Source of the DNA: Rhodospirillaceae bacterium
GTDB lineage: Bacteria; Pseudomonadota; Alphaproteobacteria; UBA9219
Direction: 5' to 3'
Length of the DNA stretch: 6,057 bases
Assembly (NCBI GenBank): GCA_003486725.1
Contig: DNGD01000238.1
Span: 1-6,057, forward strand
Position 1 is the stretch's first letter. The number at the start of each line of letters is the position of its first letter. The position numbers and the translations under genes were made by a program. A model generated the notes under the pieces. The model saw only the letters and a program-made list of their open reading frames with translations, had not been told where the DNA came from and made no database searches. Positions 1-5,745 of the stretch are shown piece after piece.

Positions 1-350
1 TCGACGCCTTCGATGGGATCCATCGCCTGAATATCCAGCGCGACCAGTTTCCCCTTCGCGCCGATCTTCTTGGCGACGACCTGTGACCACCCACCGGGCG
101 CTGCGCCCAGATCGATGACCTTCGCGCCACCTTTCAAAAAGTGGAATTGCTCGTCCAGTTGCAAAATCTTGAATGCAGCACGCGAGCGATAGCCCATCTC
201 CTTGGCCGCTGAAACATAAGGGTCATTCAGCTGACGTTTCAGCCAGTCAGCGGAGGAGTTGGTGCGCTTTTTGGCCGTTTTGACGCGCACGGCCTCACGC
301 CGTTTCGACGCGATGCCCCCAATGCCTCTGTTCTTGCTAATGCCCTTCAT
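1..350 (-). CDS. rlmE: RlmE (RrmJ/FtsJ) 23S rRNA 2'-O-methyltransferase, 5' part
   Basis: This is the N-terminal 116 codons of the heat-shock-associated SAM-dependent methyltransferase that 2'-O-methylates U2552 (E. coli numbering) in the A loop of 23S rRNA late in 50S assembly, in the cytoplasm. Reading down from the ATG at 348-350, residues 1-30 are rich in Lys and Arg. They are followed by W36-L-K, then YRSRAAFKILQLDEQF (54-69), in which K61 matches the first catalytic Lys of the K-D-K-E tetrad (K38 in E. coli). The SAM-binding motif I, DLGAAPGGWSQ, is at 80-90, and the acidic LDIQ that closes motif II is at 105-108. The rest, including the catalytic Asp and second Lys, lies beyond position 1. 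The N-terminus is about 23 residues longer than in E. coli, which is usual in Alphaproteobacteria. An AGAGGTG ribosome site sits just upstream. The motifs make the identification near certain. Confidence 0.95.
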   Translation of the reverse strand, partial: MKGISKNRGIGGIASKRREAVRVKTAKKRTNSSADWLKRQLNDPYVSAAKEMGYRSRAAFKILQLDEQFHFLKGGAKVIDLGAAPGGWSQVVAKKIGAKGKLVALDIQAMDPIEGV

Positions 351-389
351 GATGGCACCTCTACCATAAAAATAGAATGGATGGAAAAG

Positions 390-418
390 ATTATCTTTTT
401 CCGCTAGCCTCTTTGGAA
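390..418 (-). promoter_or_regulatory. Possible sigma-70 promoter of rlmE
   Basis: On the minus strand a GATAAT -10 box (positions 395-390, 5 of 6 matches to consensus) is preceded after a 17-nt spacer by TTCCAA (418-413, a weak -35). This would start transcription about 30 nt before the rlmE ATG. The -10 lies in an imperfect hairpin (GGAAAAGA at 383-390 against TCTTTTTCC at 394-402). The 97-bp divergent gap (351-447) must also hold the promoter of the lipoprotein gene, for which I see no convincing pair of boxes. Confidence 0.3.
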
Positions 419-447
419 GTAACCATCTTTTTTAAGAGGAGCCTTCC

Positions 448-864
448 ATGTCGCTTAAAAAAAGCCTTTCCCTCCCCCTGCCTGTTCTGGCCCTTGCCGT
501 TCTTCTTTCCGGCTGCGCGGCACAACAAGGAGCCGGCGCGCCGATGACCTATACGCCCGTCGTCGACACCAAAGATATCGACATGGTTAAATACCAACAG
601 GACATGGCTGAATGCCGCACGCTCGCGGATCAAGTCGATGTCATGCAGAATACCGCCACCAGCGGGCTTATCGGCACGGGTCTGGGCGCGGCGGCGGGTG
701 CAGCGATCGGCGCGATTGGCGGTGATCCGGGCACGGGAGCGGCCACGGGCGCGGCGCTGGGTGCGCTGGGCGGGGGCGGCTCAGGAGCCATGAGCGCGCT
801 GGATCGCAAGAAAAATATCCTGAATAACTGCCTGTCAGGTCGCGGCTACAAGGTTTTGGGGTAA
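448..864 (+). CDS. Glycine-zipper lipoprotein, probably outer-membrane
   Basis: This 138-residue protein has a short basic N-terminus (KK at 4-5), a hydrophobic stretch (9-20) and a lipobox LLSGC with the lipidation Cys at 23. The mature protein should be diacylglyceryl-anchored, and Ala at +2 argues for sorting to the outer membrane. Residues 73-114 form a Gly/Ala-rich segment with repeated GxxxG spacing, typical of glycine-zipper membrane segments in SlyB/OmpA-like lipoproteins. Before it is KYQQDMAECRTLA (48-60), and after it LNNCLSGRGYKVL (125-137). The two mature cysteines, C56 and C128, flank the zipper and could form a disulphide in the periplasm. The start is fixed by AAGAGGAG (434-441), 6 nt before the ATG. 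It is divergent from rlmE with no sign of an operon downstream. The exact function is unknown; a structural envelope role is inferred from the family only. Confidence 0.88.
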   Translation: MSLKKSLSLPLPVLALAVLLSGCAAQQGAGAPMTYTPVVDTKDIDMVKYQQDMAECRTLADQVDVMQNTATSGLIGTGLGAAAGAAIGAIGGDPGTGAATGAALGALGGGGSGAMSALDRKKNILNNCLSGRGYKVLG

Positions 865-944
865 AAAACTTCCCCATGAGATCGGCAAAAACCACTACAC
901 AAAGCCAATATGGTGTGTTAGGAAACCCACCTGCACACCGCGCT

Positions 945-1018
945 TGGGGGATCGTCTAGCGGTAGGACAATAGACTCTGACTCTGTTTACCGTGGTTCGA
1001 ATCCACGTCCCCCAGCCA
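945..1018 (+). tRNA. tRNA-Gln (anticodon CTG), CCA encoded
   Basis: A complete cloverleaf can be drawn. The acceptor is TGGGGGA (945-951) with TCCCCCA (1008-1014). The D arm is GTC/GAC around AGCGGTAG. The anticodon stem is ATAGA/TCTGT with loop CTCTGAC and anticodon CTG at 977-979. The T arm is CGTGG TTCGAAT CCACG (991-1007). The discriminator is G1015 and the template carries CCA at 1016-1018. It reads CAG codons. The weak U1-A72 closing pair after the G-rich acceptor is typical of bacterial tRNA-Gln. Two GACTC (GANTC) motifs fall in the anticodon arm by virtue of tRNA sequence. It is followed directly by a terminator whose upstream arm begins in the tRNA 3' end. Confidence 0.96.
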
Positions 1019-1076
1019 TTAAAAACGCCCCCACTTGGGGGCTTTTTTAATGGCTGGAAGATGGTTTTCGAACCAC
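992..1076. repeat. Large imperfect palindrome mirroring the tRNA-Gln 3' end
   Basis: The tRNA 3' end plus terminator arm (992-1032) recurs in inverted orientation at 1037-1076, centred on the ACTT loop. On the minus strand the mirror copy reads GTGGTTCGAA, a diverged 9-nt stretch, then CCAGCCATTAAAAA and GCCCCC. The tRNA strand has GTGGTTCGAA, a 10-nt stretch, then the same two blocks. The inner 21-nt arms (1012-1032 and 1037-1057) differ at a single base, C1026. The mirror copy keeps a T-arm-like segment (GTGG TTCGAAA ACCA) but no anticodon or D arm, so it is not a gene. Confidence 0.85.
1027..1048 (+). terminator. Intrinsic terminator of tRNA-Gln
   Basis: The stem GCCCCC (1027-1032) pairs with GGGGGC (1037-1042) across the loop ACTT and is followed by six T (1043-1048). 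It starts 8 nt after the tRNA CCA. The outer arms continue the pairing back into the tRNA 3' end (see the inverted repeat at 992-1076). Confidence 0.88.
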
Positions 1077-1177
1077 ATGGTTCGACGATTTGATTAGTGA
1101 GCGTGAGGCGCAGCCGAAACGCGAACTTAGCAAAGCGCCGCGCAGCAAGGGAAGCCGCAGGCGACCGCAGCGAGCAC

Positions 1178-1207
1178 ATCCACGTCCCCCAGCCATTAAA
1201 AACGCCC
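1178..1207 (+). repeat. Direct repeat of the tRNA-Gln 3' end (30 bp, exact)
   Basis: These 30 bp are identical to 1001-1030, covering the 3' half of the T arm, the acceptor 3' strand, CCA and the first bases of the terminator. The match runs on to cactt with one mismatch. The offset is 177 bp. No D or anticodon arm precedes this copy. The layout, an intact tRNA on one side and a tRNA-3' duplicate on the other, resembles attL/attR of a tRNA-targeting element. However, the enclosed 177 bp encode nothing recognisable. The spacer from about 1085 to 1177 is GC-rich with recurring GCAGC/GCGCAGC words. Confidence 0.85.
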
Positions 1208-1230
1208 GCACTTTTCAGTGCGAGCGTTTT
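1198..1230. terminator. Bidirectional intrinsic terminator between tRNA region and gcrA
   Basis: CGC-C-CGCACT (1203-1212) pairs with AGTGCG-A-GCG (1217-1226) across TTTC, with one C/A mismatch. On the minus strand the hairpin is followed by TTTTTAAT (1202-1195), a strong terminator 29 bp beyond the gcrA stop. On the plus strand it is followed by only TTTT, so it may also serve convergent transcription from the tRNA. Confidence 0.85.
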
Positions 1231-1254
1231 ATATTACGCAAACGAAAAACGAAC

Positions 1255-1833
1255 TTATTGCTTCTCGCCAACAGCCTTCAATGTATTGAAGTCGACGGCG
1301 ACCGCATCGGCGTTCGCATTGGCGCGCGAGCGACGGCTGACGGTCTGATAAGCCACGCGAGCATGGGAGGCGCAATAAGGCAAGCCTTCATGCGTGTCGC
1401 AACCGCAGAAGCGGAAATCAGGTGAACGGGGATCGCCGATGGGCCAGCGGCAATGACGCTCACCTGCCTTGGTGACGGGAATGCCTTCGCTGCGCTTCAT
1501 GATCTCGATCGGGCGAAGCATCGATTCAGGCATCGAGATCACACGCGCGGTGGTCTCTTGCGACTGCACCGGCGGCAAAGAGCGCAGCATGGATTTTTTC
1601 TTGCCGCTGACCTTCTTGATCGAGGCCATCACGACACCCCGCGTCTTGGACGGCGGTTCGACAGAAGCCGCGCGCGGCATCGCGGCGCTGGCGGATAATT
1701 TCAGGCGATGCGCCTTGCCGATGACGGCGTTGCGCGTGACGCAGCCGCCCAAACTCTTGGCAATATCATTGGCGCTAAAGCCCTTGCCCCACATTTGTTT
1801 CAGCGTTTGAATTTGTTGCTCGGTCCAGCCCAT
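1255..1833 (-). CDS. gcrA: GcrA-family cell-cycle regulator
   Basis: GcrA binds the sigma-70 holoenzyme and stimulates open-complex formation at promoters carrying CcrM-methylated GANTC, driving S-phase genes (known from Caulobacter). The 192-residue product starts MGWTEQQIQTLKQMWGKGFS and continues into ANDIAKSLGGCVTRNAVIGK (21-40) with AHRLKL (41-46), the family's helix-turn-helix DNA-binding domain. A variable basic linker runs from about 50 to 125. The conserved C-terminal part, HCRWPIGDP (127-135) with FRFCGCD (140-146) and LPYCASHARVAYQ (151-163), is the region that contacts sigma in characterised members. Cys31 in the turn before VTRNAV appears to be an extra residue relative to the Caulobacter LGGVTRNAV form. 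The Ala/Asp-rich tail (170-182) is lineage-specific. An AAGGGAG site (1850-1844) precedes the ATG by about 10 nt. It converges on the tRNA-Gln region, and a DnaA-box cluster lies upstream. Confidence 0.96.
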   Translation of the reverse strand: MGWTEQQIQTLKQMWGKGFSANDIAKSLGGCVTRNAVIGKAHRLKLSASAAMPRAASVEPPSKTRGVVMASIKKVSGKKKSMLRSLPPVQSQETTARVISMPESMLRPIEIMKRSEGIPVTKAGERHCRWPIGDPRSPDFRFCGCDTHEGLPYCASHARVAYQTVSRRSRANANADAVAVDFNTLKAVGEKQ

Positions 1834-1956
1834 GGCGCTTCAGCTCCCTTGAAAAGGTTCATCGATGGTGCGGGTTTGGCTCCAAAATCCTGTTACGATC
1901 CCGAAAGCGACCCGTCTTTTGTTAACCAAACGGCCTTTTGAAGGGGCACAAGATGT

Positions 1957-2153
1957 TGTGGCTAACTGACCAAACACATACCAGATGAGCTAAAGTGATT
2001 CTAGTGCCTTCATCATTTTGTGGATAACCAACTATTAATACATATATATAGTTTCTTAACCATTTGACGTTTTGGCCTAATTTCAGCTTATGCACATGTG
2101 GAAAAGCTGCCAAAAATGGGCAGTGAAAGCAAAAAACGATTCGCTTATCCACA
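1957..2153. other. DnaA-box cluster: candidate oriC or DnaA-controlled gcrA promoter region
   Basis: The roughly 500-bp gap between gcrA and the next plus-strand gene holds three exact matches to TTATNCACA: TGTGGATAA at 2019-2027 (minus), TTATGCACA at 2088-2096 (plus) and TTATCCACA at 2145-2153 (plus). There are two one-mismatch boxes: TGTGGCTAA at 1957-1965 and TGTGGAAAA at 2097-2105. The last abuts the 2088 box to form an inverted pair. A strongly AT-rich stretch with TATATATA lies at about 2030-2060. TTAACCAT (2056-2063) resembles a CtrA half-site, and GATTC (GANTC) sites lie at 1997-2001 and 2138-2142. With even base use an exact box is expected about once per 33 kb on both strands, so the clustering is not chance. 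It could be the chromosomal origin. Alternatively it could be the control region of gcrA, which DnaA activates in Caulobacter. Sequence alone does not decide. Confidence 0.75.
2028..2063. other. AT-rich stretch between DnaA boxes
   Basis: About 36 bp made almost only of A and T, including TATATATA at about 2043-2050, lie between the DnaA boxes at 2019 and 2088. If the cluster is an origin this is the natural candidate for the unwinding element; it ends in TTAACCAT, a CtrA-like half-site. The role is inferred from position and composition only. Confidence 0.45.
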
Positions 2154-2208
2154 ACTTTCTTTGTATAGGATCGCCTCAAGGACGGCCCCTTAATCAGGAC
2201 TATTTTGG

Positions 2209-2220
2209 TTTTGGCCAAAA
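2209..2220. promoter_or_regulatory. Perfect 12-bp palindrome TTTTGGCCAAAA
   Basis: This self-complementary site lies about 120 bp before the unrecognised gene. It is followed at 2225-2230 by TTATAG, which could be a -10 box for that gene, although no good -35 is present. A partial copy (TTTTGGCC) occurs at 2070-2077. It may be an operator, but there is no direct evidence for a regulator. Confidence 0.3.
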
Positions 2221-2338
2221 TGTGTTATAGGAACCGTCCGGTTTTCGACAAACCCGAAAGACTTTAAACAAGAAAAAGAACCAGTCGTCAGAGCAAAGAC
2301 TCTCAACGTCACTCAAAAGAAGCTCCGCATCACACATC

Positions 2339-3514
2339 ATGGCTCACTTTCTTCCATTCTTCCCGACCTCGGTCGGGGAACGATACCTCACCAGCTTCAC
2401 AAAGGAGCGGACAGGGAATCGCGTGTCGAAAATGGATCCGGATCAGTCGTCCCGTCATCAGGCAAACTTCGTGCAGCTGTTAAAGGTGTCGGAAAACGCC
2501 GCGCTTTTCCTGCCCAACGTACATGGTATTTACGTCAAACCGGCCTTTCTTGATTTTATCAGAAATGGCCGTATTTTTGTCGGGGGCCTGAACCAGAAAA
2601 AGGGCGGTGTTTATCGCAAGTCCAGTTTGTGGGATGTTCAGACGCCCGAATGTGCCCATGGCCTCGGCGTCACCCACCGCGCGTTCAGGTGCAAAAACGT
2701 TGTAGCCGTCACAACAAAAGTTCTGGCTCATTCGCTTGCCCGTTTCGAGTTGCCTCCCGCAGCGTTTCCGCCTCTCGCGACAAAGCTCATCGCCAGTACT
2801 TTGTACCCGCATGACACGTCCGAGGATGCAAAGAAATATGCAAAGAAGCTTCCGGACAATGATCCGCTTAAAGCTTTCTTTGAATCGATAACGCCCGCCT
2901 TCGTCGCGCAAGCGATGTTGGACGACTCGTCCACCCCCCATGCCGAAAAACTACTTCCGATTTTAACCGCCTATTTGACGGCCTTTACGGACGATGCCAA
3001 ATATGAAAAACGCGACCGCGACGAGCGGATCGCGGCGCAACAGATTCCACCCCGCATAGAGCATGAGGTGCTTACCCGCCTCGGAATTATCGACGGGAAA
3101 GACCCTTGGTTCTTTGGTCTCATTACAGCGGGAAAATACTGCGACAAAAAACACCAAAGCCTCAGCGACAAACTGGTTGTTGCGACAGGTCGGAAATCCA
3201 TCCACAAAGATGCCGATAGCTTTTGGACTTTCGCCAATCCCCGTGCGGAGCTGATTGACGGCCTCCCTATTCCGCCCTCTCATAAATCACTATTCCATGA
3301 GGATCTCGAAGAAACGGTAAAAGGCTTGAAAAACCCGTTAAAAAAGCCTCTGTCCGAAAAACAGGCGCTTGATCTGATCGATTTCAATCTTCGCCGCGAA
3401 GCGGCGGTTTACAGCGGTCGGTCGCCTCATATCCCCCTATCCTCCACCCGCTATTACGATTTGGGTTACGCCATACCGGTCTCAACGGTTGCGCCGATGG
3501 CCGCCGCGCTCTAA
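2339..3514 (+). CDS. Unrecognised protein, 391 codons as drawn
   Basis: I do not recognise a family. The product is soluble-looking, with no signal peptide or membrane segment and evenly mixed charged and hydrophobic residues. Notable stretches are LFLPNVHGIYVKPAFLDFI (57-75), SLWDVQTPECAHGLGVTHRAF (96-116), a charged KYEKRDRDER (221-230), DPWFFGLITAGKYCDKKH (255-272) and RSPHIPLSSTRYYDLGYAIP (361-380). The reading frame is long, is closed by a terminator and looks genuinely coding. The start is uncertain. The first ATG (2339) has no good ribosome site and its first 28 residues look non-conserved in character, whereas GTG at 2423 (V29) has AGGG 6 nt upstream and ATG at 2432 (M32) follows closely. 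It lies between the DnaA-box region and parE on parE's strand, but a terminator separates the two, so shared transcription is doubtful. Confidence 0.75.
   Translation: MAHFLPFFPTSVGERYLTSFTKERTGNRVSKMDPDQSSRHQANFVQLLKVSENAALFLPNVHGIYVKPAFLDFIRNGRIFVGGLNQKKGGVYRKSSLWDVQTPECAHGLGVTHRAFRCKNVVAVTTKVLAHSLARFELPPAAFPPLATKLIASTLYPHDTSEDAKKYAKKLPDNDPLKAFFESITPAFVAQAMLDDSSTPHAEKLLPILTAYLTAFTDDAKYEKRDRDERIAAQQIPPRIEHEVLTRLGIIDGKDPWFFGLITAGKYCDKKHQSLSDKLVVATGRKSIHKDADSFWTFANPRAELIDGLPIPPSHKSLFHEDLEETVKGLKNPLKKPLSEKQALDLIDFNLRREAAVYSGRSPHIPLSSTRYYDLGYAIPVSTVAPMAAAL
2362..2377. repeat. GC-rich hairpin near the start of the unrecognised gene
   Basis: CCCGACC (2362-2368) and GGTCGGG (2371-2377) form a perfect inverted repeat with TC between. 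No T run follows, so it is not a terminator. If translation begins at GTG 2423 it lies in the 5' leader, where it could affect expression; if at ATG 2339 it lies inside codons 8-13. Confidence 0.6.
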
Positions 3515-3525
3515 ACTCCGCACGT

Positions 3526-3546
3526 CCGCGATTCGCGGGGTTTTTG
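3526..3546 (+). terminator. Intrinsic terminator before parE
   Basis: CCGCG (3526-3530) pairs with CGCGG (3534-3538) across ATT, followed by GG and TTTTT (3541-3545), with a further T7 run at 3551-3557. An alternative, longer pairing of AACTCCGC with GCGGGGTT is possible. It starts 12 nt after the upstream stop codon. It leaves only about 30 nt before parE, so the parE promoter must overlap it or lie inside the upstream gene, or some transcription must read through. Confidence 0.75.
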
Positions 3547-3574
3547 TGTATTTTTTTAAGGCTGCCCCAGACAA

Positions 3575-5569
3575 ATGTCCGATCTATTATCCTCCGGCTC
3601 TGCCGCTGCGCGTAAACAAGATTCCTATGACGCCAACGATATCGAAGTCCTTGAAGGGCTGGAGCCCGTGCGCCGCCGCCCCGGCATGTATATCGGCGGC
3701 ACGGACGAAGCCGCGCTGCATCACCTTGTCGCCGAAGTGCTGGACAACGGCATGGACGAAGCCGTGGCCGGTTTTGCCAACCGCATCGACATTGAACTGG
3801 GCGCGGACAACCAAGTCACCATCCGCGACAATGGCCGCGGCATTCCCGTGGACAACCATCCGAAATTTCCCGGCAAATCGGCGCTGGAAGTCATCCTCAC
3901 CACGCTGCATTCGGGCGGCAAGTTTTCCGACAAGGTGTATCAAACTTCCGGCGGTTTGCACGGCGTCGGCATCTCCGTCGTCAACGCCCTGTCCGAAGAA
4001 CTCACGGTCGAAGTCGCGCGCGAAAAACAGCTTTACGTACAGCATTTCTCGCGCGGCGTAGCGCAAGGCAAACTGAAAAAAGCGGGCGCGGTGAACCGTC
4101 GCGGCACCACGGTCATCTTCAAACCCGACACCGAGATTTTCGGCACCAAGCTGCATTTCAAACCGTCCACGCTGTATAAAATGGCGCGGTCAAAGGCGTA
4201 TCTGTTCCGCGGCGTTCAAATCCGCTGGGCGTGCGATCCCTCGCTCATCAAGTCCGACGATCACACACCGACCGAAGCGACGTTGCATTTTCCGGGCGGT
4301 TTAGCCGATTATCTTTCGTCCGCGCTGGAAGGCCGCGAGACGGTCACCGAGCAAATCTTCAGCGGCGTCGCCGATCTACCCGACGATAAGGGCAAGGTTG
4401 AATGGGCGGTCGCGTGGCCGTGTGACGGGCAAGGCTTTTGCCATTCGTACTGCAACACCATTCCGACGCCGCAAGGCGGCACGCATGAAGCGGGCCTGCG
4501 CGCCGCGCTTTTGCGCGGGCTGCGCGCGCATGGCGAGCTGCTGAACAACCGCCGCGCCACCAATATCTCCGGCGATGAAGCGTTTGGCGATGCCACCGCG
4601 CTGATCTCGTTGTTCATTCGCGATCCGCAATTCCAAGGCCAGACGAAGGACAAGCTCGCAACGATTGAAGCCACGCGCCTTGTCGATAACGTCATCAAGG
4701 ATCATTTCGATCATTGGCTCTCTGCCGATCCGCTCAGCGGCAAAGCCCTTCTCGATCATCTTGTATTGAAAGCCGAAGAGCGTTTGCGCCTCAGCCAAGC
4801 CAAGGAAATGGCGCGCAAGACCGCAACGCGCAAGCTGCGTTTACCGGGAAAACTCGCCGATTGTTCATCAAACAGCGCCGAGAACACCGAGCTATTTCTG
4901 GTCGAAGGCGACAGCGCCGGCGGCTCGGCGAAGCAAGCGCGCAACCGCGAAACACAGGCGATTTTGCCGCTGCGCGGAAAAATCCTGAACGTCGCTTCCG
5001 CCAGTGTTGACAAACTTCGCGGCAATCAGGAAATCGGCGATCTGGCGCTCGCGCTGGGTTGCGGGCTTGGCAGTTCGTTTGATGTAAGCAAGCTGCGCTA
5101 TGAACGCGTGATTATCATGACCGATGCCGATGTGGACGGCGCGCATATCGCCTCGCTGCTGATGACGTTTTTCTATCGCGAGATGCCCGGCCTTATCAAC
5201 AACGGCAAACTATTCCTTGCGCAGCCGCCGCTCTATCGCATCACACAAGGCAACAACACCGTGTATGCGCGCGATGATGCACATAAGGAAGAATTACTGG
5301 AAACGACCTTTAAAGGTCGCGGCAAGATTGACATCAGCCGCTTTAAAGGTCTGGGCGAAATGATGCCCGCGCAACTGCGCGAGACGACGATGGATCCGCG
5401 CTCACGCAATTTGCTGCGCGTGATTATCACCGAGCCGGACTCGCCGGATCGACTTGAAGAGATCAAAGAGACCGAAGGTCTTGTCGAGAAACTGATGGGC
5501 CGCAAGGCCGAGTTGCGCTTCCAGTTCATTCAGGAGAACGCCAAGTTCGTGCAAGACGTGGACGTTTAA
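3575..5569 (+). CDS. parE: DNA topoisomerase IV subunit B (ParE)
   Basis: This is the ATPase subunit of topoisomerase IV, which with ParC decatenates sister chromosomes. The 664 residues are full length. The GHKL ATPase domain has AEVLDNGMDEA (53-63; catalytic Glu54, Mg/ATP Asn58), DNGRGIP (85-91) and GGLHGVG (126-132). The transducer domain carries the QTK loop (356-358; Lys358 contacts the gamma-phosphate). The TOPRIM domain has EGDSAGGSAK (444-453), PLRGKILNV (465-473) and the metal-binding DADVDGAH (517-524), and the C-terminal RFKGLGEMMPAQLRETTMDP is at 589-608. ParE rather than GyrB is indicated by FKGLGEMMPAQL (GyrB usually has YKGLGEMNPDQL), DADVDGAH with Ala, and the absence of a GyrB insert. 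Gly59 in DNGMDEA is unusual, since Ala or Ser is common there. The ribosome site is weak (AAGG, 13 nt before the ATG). parC is not in the window. Confidence 0.97.
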   Translation: MSDLLSSGSAAARKQDSYDANDIEVLEGLEPVRRRPGMYIGGTDEAALHHLVAEVLDNGMDEAVAGFANRIDIELGADNQVTIRDNGRGIPVDNHPKFPGKSALEVILTTLHSGGKFSDKVYQTSGGLHGVGISVVNALSEELTVEVAREKQLYVQHFSRGVAQGKLKKAGAVNRRGTTVIFKPDTEIFGTKLHFKPSTLYKMARSKAYLFRGVQIRWACDPSLIKSDDHTPTEATLHFPGGLADYLSSALEGRETVTEQIFSGVADLPDDKGKVEWAVAWPCDGQGFCHSYCNTIPTPQGGTHEAGLRAALLRGLRAHGELLNNRRATNISGDEAFGDATALISLFIRDPQFQGQTKDKLATIEATRLVDNVIKDHFDHWLSADPLSGKALLDHLVLKAEERLRLSQAKEMARKTATRKLRLPGKLADCSSNSAENTELFLVEGDSAGGSAKQARNRETQAILPLRGKILNVASASVDKLRGNQEIGDLALALGCGLGSSFDVSKLRYERVIIMTDADVDGAHIASLLMTFFYREMPGLINNGKLFLAQPPLYRITQGNNTVYARDDAHKEELLETTFKGRGKIDISRFKGLGEMMPAQLRETTMDPRSRNLLRVIITEPDSPDRLEEIKETEGLVEKLMGRKAELRFQFIQENAKFVQDVDV

Positions 5570-5615
5570 ACCGCCCCAAAAGCACGGTAAAACGATGCGA
5601 TTTGACGCGGTTTTT
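5568..5615 (+). terminator. Possible terminator of parE
   Basis: AAACCGC, overlapping the parE stop, pairs with GCGGTTT (5607-5613) and runs into TTTTT, but the loop of about 32 nt is long. A second overlapping inverted repeat, GCAC-gg-TAAAACG (5582-5594) with CGTTTTAGTGC (5620-5630), competes with it. Either could end the transcript; neither is a classical compact hairpin. Confidence 0.35.
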
Positions 5616-5693
5616 ACGGCGTTTTAGTGCGCTAAAATTTCAGCCTGTTTTTTCGTTTGTTTTCAGCCGGTTGCAAAAACGCGCTCCATAAAA

Positions 5694-5741
5694 CACCATG
5701 TTTTTTTGCCCCTCAAAAAGTGCCTTTTTGGACATATGGTG
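5694..5741. repeat. Nested inverted repeats
   Basis: The outer arms CACCAT (5694-5699) and ATGGTG (5736-5741) enclose a perfect inner repeat, CAAAAAG (5714-5720) with CTTTTTG (5724-5730), loop TGC. It ends 4 bp before the tandem palindromes. The inner stem is AT-rich and weak, so its role is unclear. Confidence 0.5.
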
Positions 5742-5745
5742 AGAC

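Noticed and set aside
857..876. TGGGG/CCCCA hairpin at the lipoprotein stop codon
   Set aside because: Only five pairs with a 10-nt loop and no T run after it, so it is not a credible terminator.
895..1179. Minus-strand frame whose product contains GTWIRTTVNRVRVY
   Set aside because: This is the usual spurious translation across a tRNA gene; the tRNA-Gln lies in it.
2064..2092. TTGACG with a 17-nt spacer to CTTATG as a promoter
   Set aside because: The -10 is poor and overlaps a DnaA box; not enough to call a promoter.
1922..2218. 98-codon minus-strand frame upstream of gcrA
   Set aside because: It covers the DnaA boxes and AT-rich stretch, has no ribosome site and reads as low-information sequence.
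1834..2338. parS (ParB) sites near the candidate origin
   Set aside because: No sequence close to TGTTNCACGTGNAACA was found.
3587..4156. Long frames on both strands inside parE
   Set aside because: They are shadows of the parE reading frame in GC-rich third positions and have no recognisable domains.
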